A stretch of 64,000 nt of DNA, from the NCBI GenBank assembly GCA_948146395.1, contig OX411544.1, positions 59,077,642 to 59,141,641 on the forward strand, in the 5' to 3' direction. This document shows positions 23,097 through 35,700 of the stretch, piece after piece (positions within the stretch are counted from its first letter, which is position 1; every line of letters starts with the position of its first letter). The position numbers and the translations under genes are program-made. Source of the stretch: Fragum whitleyi (taxonomy: Eukaryota; Mollusca; Bivalvia; Cardiida; Cardiidae). The notes below the pieces were generated by a model. That model made no database searches and had not been told where the DNA came from. It saw only the letters and a list, made by a program, of their open reading frames with translations.

Positions 23097-23338
23097 CAAA
23101 TTGAACAAGACATACATTTTGACTTCTTATTCTGATGATAATGTGTTCATGCTATAGAAAAAGAGGCCAAGTCTTTCAGAATGACAAATACTCATGAATT
23201 GTTACCAAATACACATTTTCATTTGCCGATGTTTAACCCACAACTCAAGGCCTTTTCTTCATGAAAGGTCACAAGTAAAAAGAATCATAATGTATACTCA
23301 TACAAGGCAGCACAATTGTATTTTATAACATAGCATTG

Positions 23339-23791
23339 CTAAAGGTGGGTAATTTCAATAATATTGGACTCTTCTGTTACCTGCTGTAATTGCTGACTTT
23401 CAGATCTAGACCCCGCCTTTAATCCTGAAGATGAATCTGTATTTGAATCTGTGGAGTCCGTATTTGGATTTAAATCAAACTTTTGCTGGGACAGGGTCGT
23501 CTCTAATCTTGGTGGTGCTGGTTTTTGGCTCTCAAACTTGGCCAGAGTCTCTGGGTCTACTTCTTTGTGGATTTTATCCACATACCACTTATGGGATTCT
23601 ACCGTTGCTAAAACTCCGCCCATATTTTTGTGAACAACATTGGCATGATAGGGAATGGGTTGACCATGGATGTCTGTGAGACAACCCCCTAGGGAGCGCA
23701 AAATAGCCTCCGGGGCACAAGTGTCCCACTTTTTACAACCAATACTTGGGAAGACATACGCATGTGCTTTCTTTTCAATAAGCAGTAAGAC
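23339..23791 (-). CDS. BPNT1: BPNT1 coding exon 7 with extended C-terminus
   Basis: Residues 227-376. It contains GCKKWDTCAPEAILRSLGG, i.e. the WD...11...GG end of the phosphatase signature, then CLTDIHGQPIPYH and GGVLATVESHKWY, where the family domain ends. From about residue 314 a tail rich in Ser, Gln, Thr and Asn (for example DSTDSNTDSSSG) runs to TAG at 23,339-23,341. Plus-strand ORFs here are shadows. Confidence 0.93.
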   Translation of the reverse strand, partial: VLLLIEKKAHAYVFPSIGCKKWDTCAPEAILRSLGGCLTDIHGQPIPYHANVVHKNMGGVLATVESHKWYVDKIHKEVDPETLAKFESQKPAPPRLETTLSQQKFDLNPNTDSTDSNTDSSSGLKAGSRSESQQLQQVTEESNIIEITHL

Positions 23792-26700
23792 CTGAAAAAA
23801 AGGACATCAAGAGTATCAGTTCAAGTTACTTGTCTCTGTAGAATTGTGCTTCATAGTGCTAAAATTCAGCATAAGCCACTTAATCTATTAGTTATTTCTT
23901 TTCTAAACAATTTTAACATTGTACCAAATTCAAACTATCATTTCATTAAGCTTAAATAATCAATTCTAGAATTTATTCATAGGCGTAACTAGGATTTTGA
24001 AATTTATAAGCACTCAGAAAGCAACCACCAAAGAATATATAAGACAAAGGCAACATGTGGACTATGACAAAAGATGAATGTCATCCATCCGCTCCCCTTC
24101 TTATGATTTGAGCGTTGCTGAATAATCAAAACATCAAAATTACAGCTTAAATAAGCTGTAGTTTTGATGTTATAATCATTTATTAACTACATTTTTCGAA
24201 AAAGGATCTATTTCAATTACACACTTACGTTATTCTAAATGTGTTCCCATGCCTTAACAAGGTAGCAAATTGTCACAAGATACGCCCCTTGCAGTGCTGG
24301 ATGTAAAAGTATGACAAACAACAAAGGGTAATATAGGGTTAATTCATGTTTTTGAGGGCGTTAACATTTGCAGAGACCCGAAAAATTGTTTAACACCTGA
24401 GTGCAAAGTTTTGCCTATCAAACCTAAGTCTTTCAACAAAAGAAAGCTTAACCATAACAGTTTTAACAAACCTTGTGTCCTGCCCCTCCAACTCGCAATA
24501 CAAATGATGGATCACATGCATTGACTGTTTTTGTTACTGTATAATCAGAATGAGATCTTGACGTAGTTATAATGTTACCCTCCAAATTTTCGTTACGTTC
24601 AAAACCATATGAACCTGCAATTATGAAGGTGAAATGATACAATAAGCCTGAAATATAAACAACCAGGTACATATACATTTCATCCTTGTTTTTATCAAAA
24701 ATAAAAGAATCAGTAATTACTCTAGAGTCTTTTAGTCATTTAATGATTTGTAATAAAGAAGCCATAATTATCACCGCAAAAAACATTTAAATTTATCAAA
24801 CATAGTTTTACCTCATCATTAAATTTAATGTAAACAGCATGTGGGTTTTTTAGCTCCACTGGCCGAAGGCCAGCGAGCTATTGTCATGGCGAGGTGTCCG
24901 TCGTGCGTCCGTCCGTCCGTGCGTGCGTGCGTAAACTTTTCTTTAAACATCTTCTCCTCCTAAACCAATGGGTGGAATTTGACTAAACTTGGCCAAAATG
25001 TTCCTTGGGTGACCCTCTTTTAAAGTTGTTCAAAAAATTTGGATTGACCCCCAAATATGGGCGTGGCAGGGCGGGGCTTATTTTGAGCCCCAAATCTTTG
25101 AAGGACATCTCCTCCCAAACCATTGGGCCAATTTCAATGAAACTTTAACAGAATGTTCCTTGGGTGACCCTCTTCTAAAGTTGTTCAAGAAATTTGGATT
25201 GACCCTTAAATATGGGCGTGGCAGGGCGGGGCTTATTTTGACCCCGAAATCTTTGAACAACATCTCCTCCTAAACCATTGGGCCAATTTCAATGAAACTT
25301 TACCAGAATGTTCCTTGGGTGACCCTCTTCTAAAGTTGTTCAAGAAATTTGGATTGACCCCCAATTATGGGCGTGGCAGGGCGGGGCTTATTTTGACCCC
25401 CAAATCTTTGAATCTCATCTCCTCCTAAACCATTGGGCCAACTTCAATGAAACTTTATTAGGATGTTCCTTGGGTGACACTCATCTAAAGTTGTTCAAGA
25501 AATTTGGATTGACCCCCAAATATAGGCGTGGCAAGGTGGGGCTTATTTTGACCCCGAAATTTTTGAATGACATCTGCTCCTGAACCATTAGGCCAATTTT
25601 AATGAAACTTTACCAGAATGTTCCTTGGGTGACCCTCATCTAAAGATGTTCAAGAAATTTGAATTGGATGAGATCCACTGGATCAATAAAATTCAGGTGA
25701 GCGGTTTAGGGCCATTCTGGTCCTCTTGTTTCATTCTACATCTAAATAGTTTTCTTTCTTGTAATTTTACATATAAGTTAATTAAGTTCATTCCTTCATA
25801 AGTCAGTTTCAACCTAGAAAAAGTCTGAATTCCTTCTGAATGTTGTTCACTTTCATTACCTTCTATTTGCAATATCTCTCTTTCAAATCTTAAGATTTTA
25901 AGCCAGTGGAGCGATACAGGCCCTCTTGGGCCTCTTGTTTTAAGGTAACTACAGACCCACAGTGGGTATAAATTTCAAAATATCCCGAAATCTTGCATAA
26001 CGCTATCAAATTGAACATTGAACTGCACACTTTCTTTTGGCTGTCATAAAAAGGGTTTTATTGCGTAGAGTTGAGGCCTGGCCCTTTTTAAGAGACCAAA
26101 TTTAGTAATCGCAAATATCTTCAGAAATAATAAACCGATTTCCATTGCAAGAACGCCATTTGCTTAGTAAAATGACACCTGGGTTTGAGCTTTAAATATT
26201 GTGAAGATGTGTGCTTAAGAAAAGTAATAAATTGTATGTTTTTGACTGTCTATGCTTTTGACGTTGCAGTTTTAACAAAGAGTTTTAGTAAATATGGACG
26301 TTTTTCTCGAACCATGCATGCCGAGTTTTTGATATATTGCTGCAAAAACAGTTTGCTTTAGATTTTTTAAATAAAACTTGTAACAATTCAGGCTAGACTT
26401 TTTGTAAAATTCAATCCCACACAGATATTGCATTTCAATCTAGCTTTTAACATTGTTTCAATTGTTCATAAAAAGTCTCGTTTTAAGAGGATAAAAATTT
26501 AGATAAATTTCATTGAATTTTCATTAATTCATATTTAATACCTGTGATGTCTATACATGTATTTTAAAATAAAATATGATTGAAACTATTTATGAACACC
26601 AAGTTATTCGAAAATTGGCGTCAAATTGATATAGTTAAGATGAATTTAATACGATGTCAAGTTTGACCAAAAATTTTGCCATGGAATCACAAAAAATGAG

Positions 26701-29700
26701 TATTTTGAAAAATCTGACTCAATGACATATCATTTTTATTCTAAAAATGTAATTCAAATTTGTTCCTATATAACATACTAAAAAATCAGCATAAAGTCAC
26801 CTGACAAATTTTAGAGAAAAATGTATCTACTTTCAAATTATTGAAATAAAAATATGAACGTGAAAACTCAAAAAATATAAATACCCCGGTATGAAAGAGT
26901 TCAAGGCTGATTATTCTGTTTTGATATACATAAAAATAAAATAAATGAATGACTCGGACAGCCTTTGGCGTGCTAAACAAAACTTTCATTTTGATAATTG
27001 ACCTAATAAAACAGGAATAAATTGCAAAAATTGATTTTGGCGTGTTTAAAGGTGGTAGAGCCCTAAATGACATCATAACGTCAACTGGAAGAGCTTCAAA
27101 ACCCTTATTATTGCAATCTCATTACTGCCATTTAAAAGATAAATCATAATAATTTTTGTACAATTTTGAGAAACTCGACATTTTATCTTTTTTATGTGTC
27201 AACAATTACTTTTAATGCAAATGTGTTTGAATTTTTATTCAAAAGCTTGGCCCTGATAATTGACCTTCTCTATATGACCTTGATCTATAGATATGAGGAT
27301 TGATTAGATGAACCTTTATGCAAATTAATAGATTTGTAACTCAAAAAGTAGTGACCTTGCAAAATGATCGGTTTGCAGATTAATTATTTGCAGACAGACA
27401 GACAGACAGATAGACAGAGCTGACACACACCAGTAAAACAATTTAAAGGGAAATTAAAAGAATCAAGTTACACAATTCTTCATTTAAAGTTAGTCTTACC
27501 TTAAACAATATGATATTATTTTGAATTGTGCCCTATGTTGATGAAAAATGTTCTAGAAACATTTAAAATATGGCACCAGTAAATTTATCAACTAGATAAT
27601 TTTACTGGCTTGTCAATGAAAATACAATAGAATCAAAATTCAAATGGCAATTACCCAAGAAATTTTAATAATTCGATCCAAAAGCATCAAAGAATTTATC
27701 AATTTACCTTGTCATTCTTGTCATATATGGAGGTACTCACTTGGATTTTTTTCTGATAGTGATATTACATGTTAATAACATTTTAGATGATATATGGAAA
27801 CCTATTTAGAGGCAATGAATAATTCAGCCAAAAATTAAACTAGACTTGTTGAAATGTCAACAATTTTGGCAAATTGTATGAAAATAAATTTTGCTTCAAC
27901 AAAGTAAGGGTTAAAGACTCACCTAAACCCACAATGCCCCATATTGCTCTAGGAATACCATATTTGGGATGTGCCTCATAATCATGGAAAGGCTGATTAA
28001 TTACACCTGCTGTGGCGACACCATTAACAGCAATACCAATTAAAACTGTCACATGGTCTAAATAACCTGTTAGATAGGAAAGGAACCATCAATCTTCCTG
28101 ACAAACATGTCTAGTCTATTTGAGGATATGTGTTTGGAAATGTCCATTTATGTGTGAAGTTAACATAAACAGTTAATAAGCGGACTGGTGATGCACATGT
28201 TAATGATAGACTTTCAAAAGATTGAGCCTACACATACCCTAAAAGCTGTAATATCAGCCTGGGGTTTTATAAGAATCATCCCATTTCCATTAGAAATGGA
28301 TGGGCTTTTATTAGAGGCTCATGTATTGATGGCTCAGTGCAAAACAGTTGTAACTGGCTACGAACAATGTCATATGCACTGAGCCATTAATATTTGTTAA
28401 GACCTATAAAAATTGACCAAAAAAATAAACATAATTTGCACGAAAGATTAACATTTGTTTGGGAAAAAGGTGCATAAAACACCTGTTGATTATTTTGTGA
28501 CCTTGATTTTGTGGGTATCTGCCTTTATTAGAGGCTTCAAGAATTTGTAAAATGACATCAAAAATGGTCAATTTCATCCTCCAAAAAGGGGATGGGTTTT
28601 TATTACAGCATGAGGCTCTAGTAGATTTTTTATGGAAGGTACAGTATGATCTTAATCTATACCACCTTATTTTTTTTAAAAGCAGAAGAGTTTAAAATTT
28701 CTATTTTTGCAATTAATGGTAACTCAAAATCATTGCATTCAGTGATTTCAGTACTTTGATGTTAATTTAATTGCTGCAATAAAAATTCAATTAAGATGGT
28801 AAGGGTGAATAAGAAGGCCAGAATGGCCCTAAACCGCTCACCTGAATTTTATTGGTCCAGTGGAACCAATCCAAGTTTCTGACAAAGTTTCATTCACATT
28901 TGCCTAATTGTTGAAGAGATGTTATTCCAAGAATTTAAAGTAAAAATAGACCCTGCCCACCCTTTCATTCTGAGGTGACTCAAAATAAGCGCCACCCTGC
29001 CATGCCCATATTTATGGGCCAATCAAAATTTTGCAAACTAATTTGAAGAGGGTCATGAAAAGAACATTCTTGTTCCATTGAAGTCAGCCCAGTGGTTCAG
29101 AAGATGTCTGCCAAAGATTTCGAGCTCAAAATAAGCCCCTCCCTGCCACGCCAATAATAATGGGCCAATCAAAATTTCATGAATAATTTTTGAAAAGGGT
29201 CCCCAAGGAACATTCTTGTAAAATTTCATTGAAATTGGCCCTGTAGTTCAGGAGGAGATGTTGTTCAAAGATTTCAGGCTCAAAATAAGCCCCACCCTGC
29301 CACACCTGTATTTATGGGCCAATCAAAATTCCACAAAGAAATCGGCCCAGTGATTCAGAAGATGTCATTCAAAGATTTTGGGCTCAAAATAAGCCCCACC
29401 CTGCCACGCCAATATTAATGGGCCAATCAAATTTTCGCAAAAAGTTTTTGAAAAGGGTCACCCAAGAAACATTCTGGTTAAGTTTCATTGAAATCAGCCC
29501 AGAGGTTCAGGAAAATATGTCATTCAAAGATTTTGGGCCCAAAATAAGCCCCGCCCTGCCAGGCCTATGTTTAAGAGCCAATCAGAATTTCACAAACAAT
29601 TTTTAAGAAGGGTCACCCAAGGAAGATTCTGGTAAAGTTTCTTTGAAATCGGCCCAGTGGTTCAGGAGGAGATGTCGTTCAAAGATTTCGGGCTCAAAAT

Positions 29701-32700
29701 AAGCCCTACCCTGCCACACCCATATGTATGGGCCAATCAAAATTTCGTGAACAATTTTGAAAAGGGTCACCTTAGGAACATTCCGGTTAAATTTAATTGA
29801 AATCGGCCCTGTGGTTCAGGAGGAGATGTTTGACAAAGATTTGAAAGTGAAAAAATGCCACATCCAATATTTATTGGCCAATCAGAATTGAGCAAACAAT
29901 TTTTGATTTGTCGAGACCATTCAAATGGCTTTCAAAAACATGAGATTTAATTATAAACAAGTGTTCATCACGAAACACCCTTTTTTTCAGAGATTTTGCT
30001 TATTTGAATGGACTTTTTATAACAGTCCCTCCATAGAATTGGTCGCTTAATAGACATGGTTGCTTGAGCAATATAGACTGTATTTATGAAGTGAATTCGT
30101 ATATGAGTATGATAAGGTTTTTAGTTTCATATCTCCATAAAACCAATAAATAATCTCTTCATATCTTATAATTTAATATCACAGAGCAAAAGTGTTAAAG
30201 TCAGTCAATAATTTAACAGATTTCTTATTGGACTTTTTTTAGAATCTTACAAAATAGCTATGTAATCAAAAATGTTTTCATTAAAAAATCGAACCAATCA
30301 AATCCAATTCAGCCAATAAGAATCCATCAATCTAAATGGACACAACAAAAATTAAATCAATAAAACTTGCAGACACCCTACATTGTTGGTTCTCATTTGA
30401 ATAATCTCTTGGATAATGATATAAACAAATACTCACAACATAGGTTTTCTTCCAGAATTTGAAATAATAGACTTGCTTTTCCCCCTCTTATCTCGACCTC
30501 TGAATATAAAAAGTCATCTTTTCACAAACATTTTTACAGTCAGAATTTTCTATCTCATTTTTTTTAAAAAGCTTACCTTCTGTAAATTCTTTTGTACCAT
30601 CTAAGGGATCTACCCAAATAACAATCTGTAACAACAAAGAAAAGGACATGTTTATTAATTACATGTACATGTAGAAATGCCTTAGCCACTACCATTTTTC
30701 AGATAAAGTAGTTTGAAACAATATGGAAATTAACAATAAAAAGAAATTCAATCTGAAACTTAAATTTTCCTCATTTTTCACCACGATCTTGACTAAGCAG
30801 TACCAACAGAAAGGTTGTCTCACAAGCACAGGGCTTGTGCTAGTGTTTAAATTAGGGAGTCATTGACCCTGTAACCATTAAACTCTGGGGGTCAAAATAG
30901 ATTTTAAAGGGCTCAAAAGAACAGAAAGAGAAAATCATCTGTAGAATTATGAAGGTTTAAGAGTCTATTGACCTTTTCTTGTAGAAATATAAAGTAAGCA
31001 ATTGATTTATAAAATTTTCAATAGTATATACTAAAATACATCGAAAAGTTTTGACCCTCAGAAATTTATCTCAATGGGGATCAAAATGACCACCTTTGGA
31101 TAACTTTCTGTCAAAATAAGATATCAGATATTTGAGGGTCAAAACCCAAGTTTAAGGGTCAAACACTAGCTCTGCAAGCAATACACATATGAAATATGAA
31201 GACTCTATCCCTTACCATTCAGTTATGGTTTCATTTTGAAAGTAAAATCACTCCCTCTATCTGGGGCTCGGATGGTCCATTTCTAAACAATAAAGGTCAC
31301 ATAGAAAAAGGGATTATCTAAAGATCAATAAGTGTTTAAAGTACTTACATCATCATCATTTACATTGCGTAATTTGTCTGGACAATTATGTTTTAATACA
31401 TCCTGGTCATAACCATCCTCTATAAAGTCATCTGGTATAGATACTGTTGGTGCTAACTCCTGAAATTATATAGGGTATAATTGTTTGTTTCAGTGTAAAA
31501 TCGATATATCTTTCATTGAGTATATAATGAAAGCTATATTTTCACAAGAGATGAAGATACAAGTGAAAATATAGCTTTTCTTGTTCATGAAGTGAAAGAT
31601 TTATAGATCTTACGCAAAAACAAACCATTGTTCTATTTCTTTCACCCAAAAATGCAACCATGACATTACAATTTGTTTAAATGGCCCCAATCAGATAATG
31701 TCAGAGTGAAATGAATGAAATTGAGGTATAATATTTTGATAATTTCACTGGTTTTACAGTGAGATTATCAATTGATAATCTACCATTGTTTCTGGATATA
31801 CCACAATAAAGGGCCCAAGGAAAAACAGTCATCCTTGTATGAGAAACTTAAATTAACTTAAGTAAGAAGTTAACCCATATAAAATTACCACTTCTGAACC
31901 TTTGTTATGCCTTGGCAAAACATAAACAACATTTTTGACTCCTATAACCAAAACAATACCACAACATCATTCATTAAGATGGTTCATGACCTTAGAGCTT
32001 TGTACCCAGTTACCAGATAATGTAACCTGCTGGTATTAGAGTTCCCGATGTACGACTGCCCATATATTTTTTCTATCAATTATATACAATTTATTTTATC
32101 AACTTAGTACAAAAGCGGATCCAGAATTTCTGTAAAGGGGGTTCTAACATACAAAATCTGAGATGGCTTTTAGGGGATGCAGGACTTGCGATTCTGTGAC
32201 GCGAAAATAAGTAGCCGAGAGTCTCAGAACTATCTGATCTAAGTCTGTAAGACTTTCTGGAAATCAACCTCAGAAAGAATTGAAGACTGTTTTAAACAAA
32301 TGTAAAGTTTCAATCAAATCTGCCCATTAGTTGCTAGAAAATTGAGCGGACAAGAATAATTATGCTACAGACAGAGGGACCAGCTGATCAACAAGCTAAC
32401 TCCCACATACCTCCCAAATATAGTTTCGAGGGGTATAATTTATCAAAATATTTTTGTATCCAAATTAACACTGTATTCCATCCACCTCTAACCACCTTTC
32501 TTTATGACTCTCATTCATATTCTTGAAAAAAAAAACTAAAATCAATTGACTGATGGAGAGAGTATTCATATTTAAGAATAGAAGCCTTTTAAGGATTCTA
32601 CAACATACACATAGAGATACAGATAGAATGGAAGGAATGTGAAAATTCAATGCTATCATGACCAGAATAAGTACCCACAACCAAGTAAATATAATGTCAT

Positions 32701-35700
32701 GATTCAAATGGCATCCATGACTTTCAGAAAGATTTTCAGCAAATATTTTTTTAGCGAGACCCTAGAAATATTGCTGATTAAACGATCAGAGAACAAGCTA
32801 ATAGGATCAGAGAACAAGCTTATGTTGTATGATAAATTCAATTTGTCCTTTTTTTCCCCTATTTGGAAAATGTTCAAAATTGACTAATTTGTACAGTGAA
32901 AATCTGATGAGCAAGGCTATGACCTATTATGAAACTGTGCAAGCTTCCACCTACCTCCTCTCCATAAATGGGTATCTTTGGGAACTGTTTATGTAGAGAG
33001 GCCATAATACATCTCTGTGCTGATCTATCTGCCTCTGTCTGTAAGTCATTTTTGCCACTCTGAAAAATAAACATAATTCAACTTCATTTATTGATCAAAT
33101 AATTTTAATTCAGCCATCTTACAGTTTATCCAGGGGTCTGGAATTTCTATGTTATACATTTTGATTCTAATCAAACAACATGGAAAAGTTTTTGATTATA
33201 ACTTAAACCTTCTCCTTCTATACACAAAGCTTTGATAGGCAATATCTAATAAGATCAAATTAAAGTCTGATCTTAGCCTCCTCTACCTGCTTTCTACTTA
33301 ATTATTGTGGGAAAAACTTTAGACTGGCTAGTTGAAATAGTGTGGAAAAAACAATTAAATTTGTTTGATTATAGGAAGCACTTAGACATTTTTCTTTATT
33401 TTTCGACCAAAGGAAGGCCTCTGTTATGTTTTACATAAAGGTAAATTTTTGTCACAAATCCTTTGAAGCAGCTGGAGCATTATAGTGAGCTACATGACTT
33501 GTGGTTATAATGGGCAGAGACTATGTTAAAACAAGACAGTGATGTCAATATTCTTGTTACTGTTTCTAACAATTTTCCCATTTAAATTGATATTGTGGAA
33601 AAAGGAGAAATTGCTTATCACTCATGATTTATTCTTTTTCCACAATATGTTCTCCATTTTATTGTCAAATTATGATATAATTTCATTTTTGTGTTCATGT
33701 GTCCATGAATAAAGTCTGAGTAGGAGTTATATTCAAAGGAAAAATCATGGCCCAAGATTATAAAACTTTTCTCATTCTCAATTCAAAATCTTCTCAAATT
33801 TCAGTTTGAAATTAAAGCCGTAATTCTTTTTTAATACCCATTTCAATGCATTAGTATAAAAGATAATATTAATAAGTTGTTATAAATAGCAACTTATTAA
33901 TACTTTCTTTTATTTTCATACATTTATTTAAAAATTAAATTTAAAATTTGCAAAAAAATTCTCATTTGAGCCTGAGAAAAGTTTTATAACCTTGGGCCCT
34001 GAGGGCTTAAAAAACAGCAGCAGTGTTTGGGATCCCTACAAAAAATTAACATAATCTCCATAGATAGGGTACAGAGACGCCCAGCTGGGTATGTGAAACA
34101 ACCAATCTAGAGCCAACAACTTGCTTCAAGACCTACAGTGGCAATCATTGGAAAAATGACAAAAAACAGAAAGATTAGCCATGTTCTACAATAGAAACAA
34201 ACAGACTGGCCATAGACCCCACTAACATATCCAACCACCAACAAGACAATCAAGGAACATGCAACAAGACACAATAACATACTGCAAAACATCAACCAGG
34301 CAGCGTTCATTCTTTCCAAGAACAACCATGGACTGGCACAGCCTCCTGCCAGATCTATGGTCAGCAGGTTCTATTGATGCCTTTAAGGCTACACTAAGCA
34401 CACACTTTTTCCAACTCTGTCTTATTCTTTTAACTTTCACTGTATATGTTCTCACTTTTCTTATCTTTTCTCACGCCCACCCTCTGGCAAAATAAACAAC
34501 CAGTTGATTGTGGCAAGTACTGAGAAGATGATGAAGAAGAAGCATATACTGATGTAGGAAATTATCGTCCTGTATCAATTCTTAGCGTTGTTTCGAAAAT
34601 TTTTGAAAGAGTTGTATTTGTCCAAGTTGAAAAATATTTAAACGAGAAGAACTTATTATATAATTTACAGTCTGGTTTCAGAAAGGGCTACTCAACAGAC
34701 ACCTGTCTAATTCATCTATCAGACTATATTAGAAAGCAAATGGATAAAGGTAATTTTGTAGGAATGGTTCTTTTAGACTTGCAGAAAGCTTTTGACACAG
34801 TAGACCATTCTATCCTCATCATGAAACTTGGAAATATGGGCTTTGCCAAAGATATTATTGATTGGTTTTCGTCGTATATTAGTGAAAGAAAACAGCTTGT
34901 TGATGTCAATAAATCTCAGTCTTCCTTTGCAAGTATAACCTGTGGAGTTCCACAAGGATCTATACTTGGACCTCTTCTTTTTCTAATTTACGTCAACGAT
35001 ATGCCTGATGTTGTTAAAAACAAACTTCTTCTGTATGCTGACGATTCTGCTATTTTGATTCTGATATTCCAATCGAGACAGGTCGTCTGTTGAGAACGCA
35101 CTTTCTGATGATCTCAATCGTGTACGAAATTGGCTTATTGACAACAAATTGTCTTTACATCTTGGTAAAACGGAATCTATAATTTTTGGATCAAAACAAA
35201 AGCTTAAATCTAATAATAAGATCAAGGTCTGGTGCAATGATAGTTCACTTAATTCAACTTCAAATGTAAAGTATTTGGGTGCTGTTCTAGAACAAAGCTT
35301 ATCAGGTGAGCCAATGGCAATTTCTTTATTACAAAAAGCAAATGCTAAATTGAAGTTTCTTTATCGTAAAAGCAAATTCTTATCATTTCACACCAGAAAA
35401 TTATTAGTGTCATCCTTGATCCAATGTCATTTTGACTATGCTTGTGTTTTCTGGTACTTTAATTTGAATAAAAAGTGGACCAAAAAACTTCAAATCATGC
35501 AAAATAAACCAATAAGGTTTGTTTTGGAACTGCACCACAGATCCAGTATCAACAGAACTCACTTTAAAACTTTAAATTGGCTGCCAGTTGAAAAACGTAT
35601 TGAACAAATAACTCTTATAAATGTTTTCAAAATTAAGAACGGACTTGCGCCAGACTACCTGATGGACCAATTTGTAGAAGCGGCCACCTCGCATTCTTAC

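Noticed and set aside
23431..23679. Plus-strand ORFs over BPNT1 exon 7
   Set aside because: They are shadows of the minus-strand exon, which has the phosphatase motifs.
24895..24940. Coding meaning of the GTCCGTCC/GTGCGTGC stretch
   Set aside because: It is the microsatellite in the head of element B, as in elements A and the fragment at 49,060.
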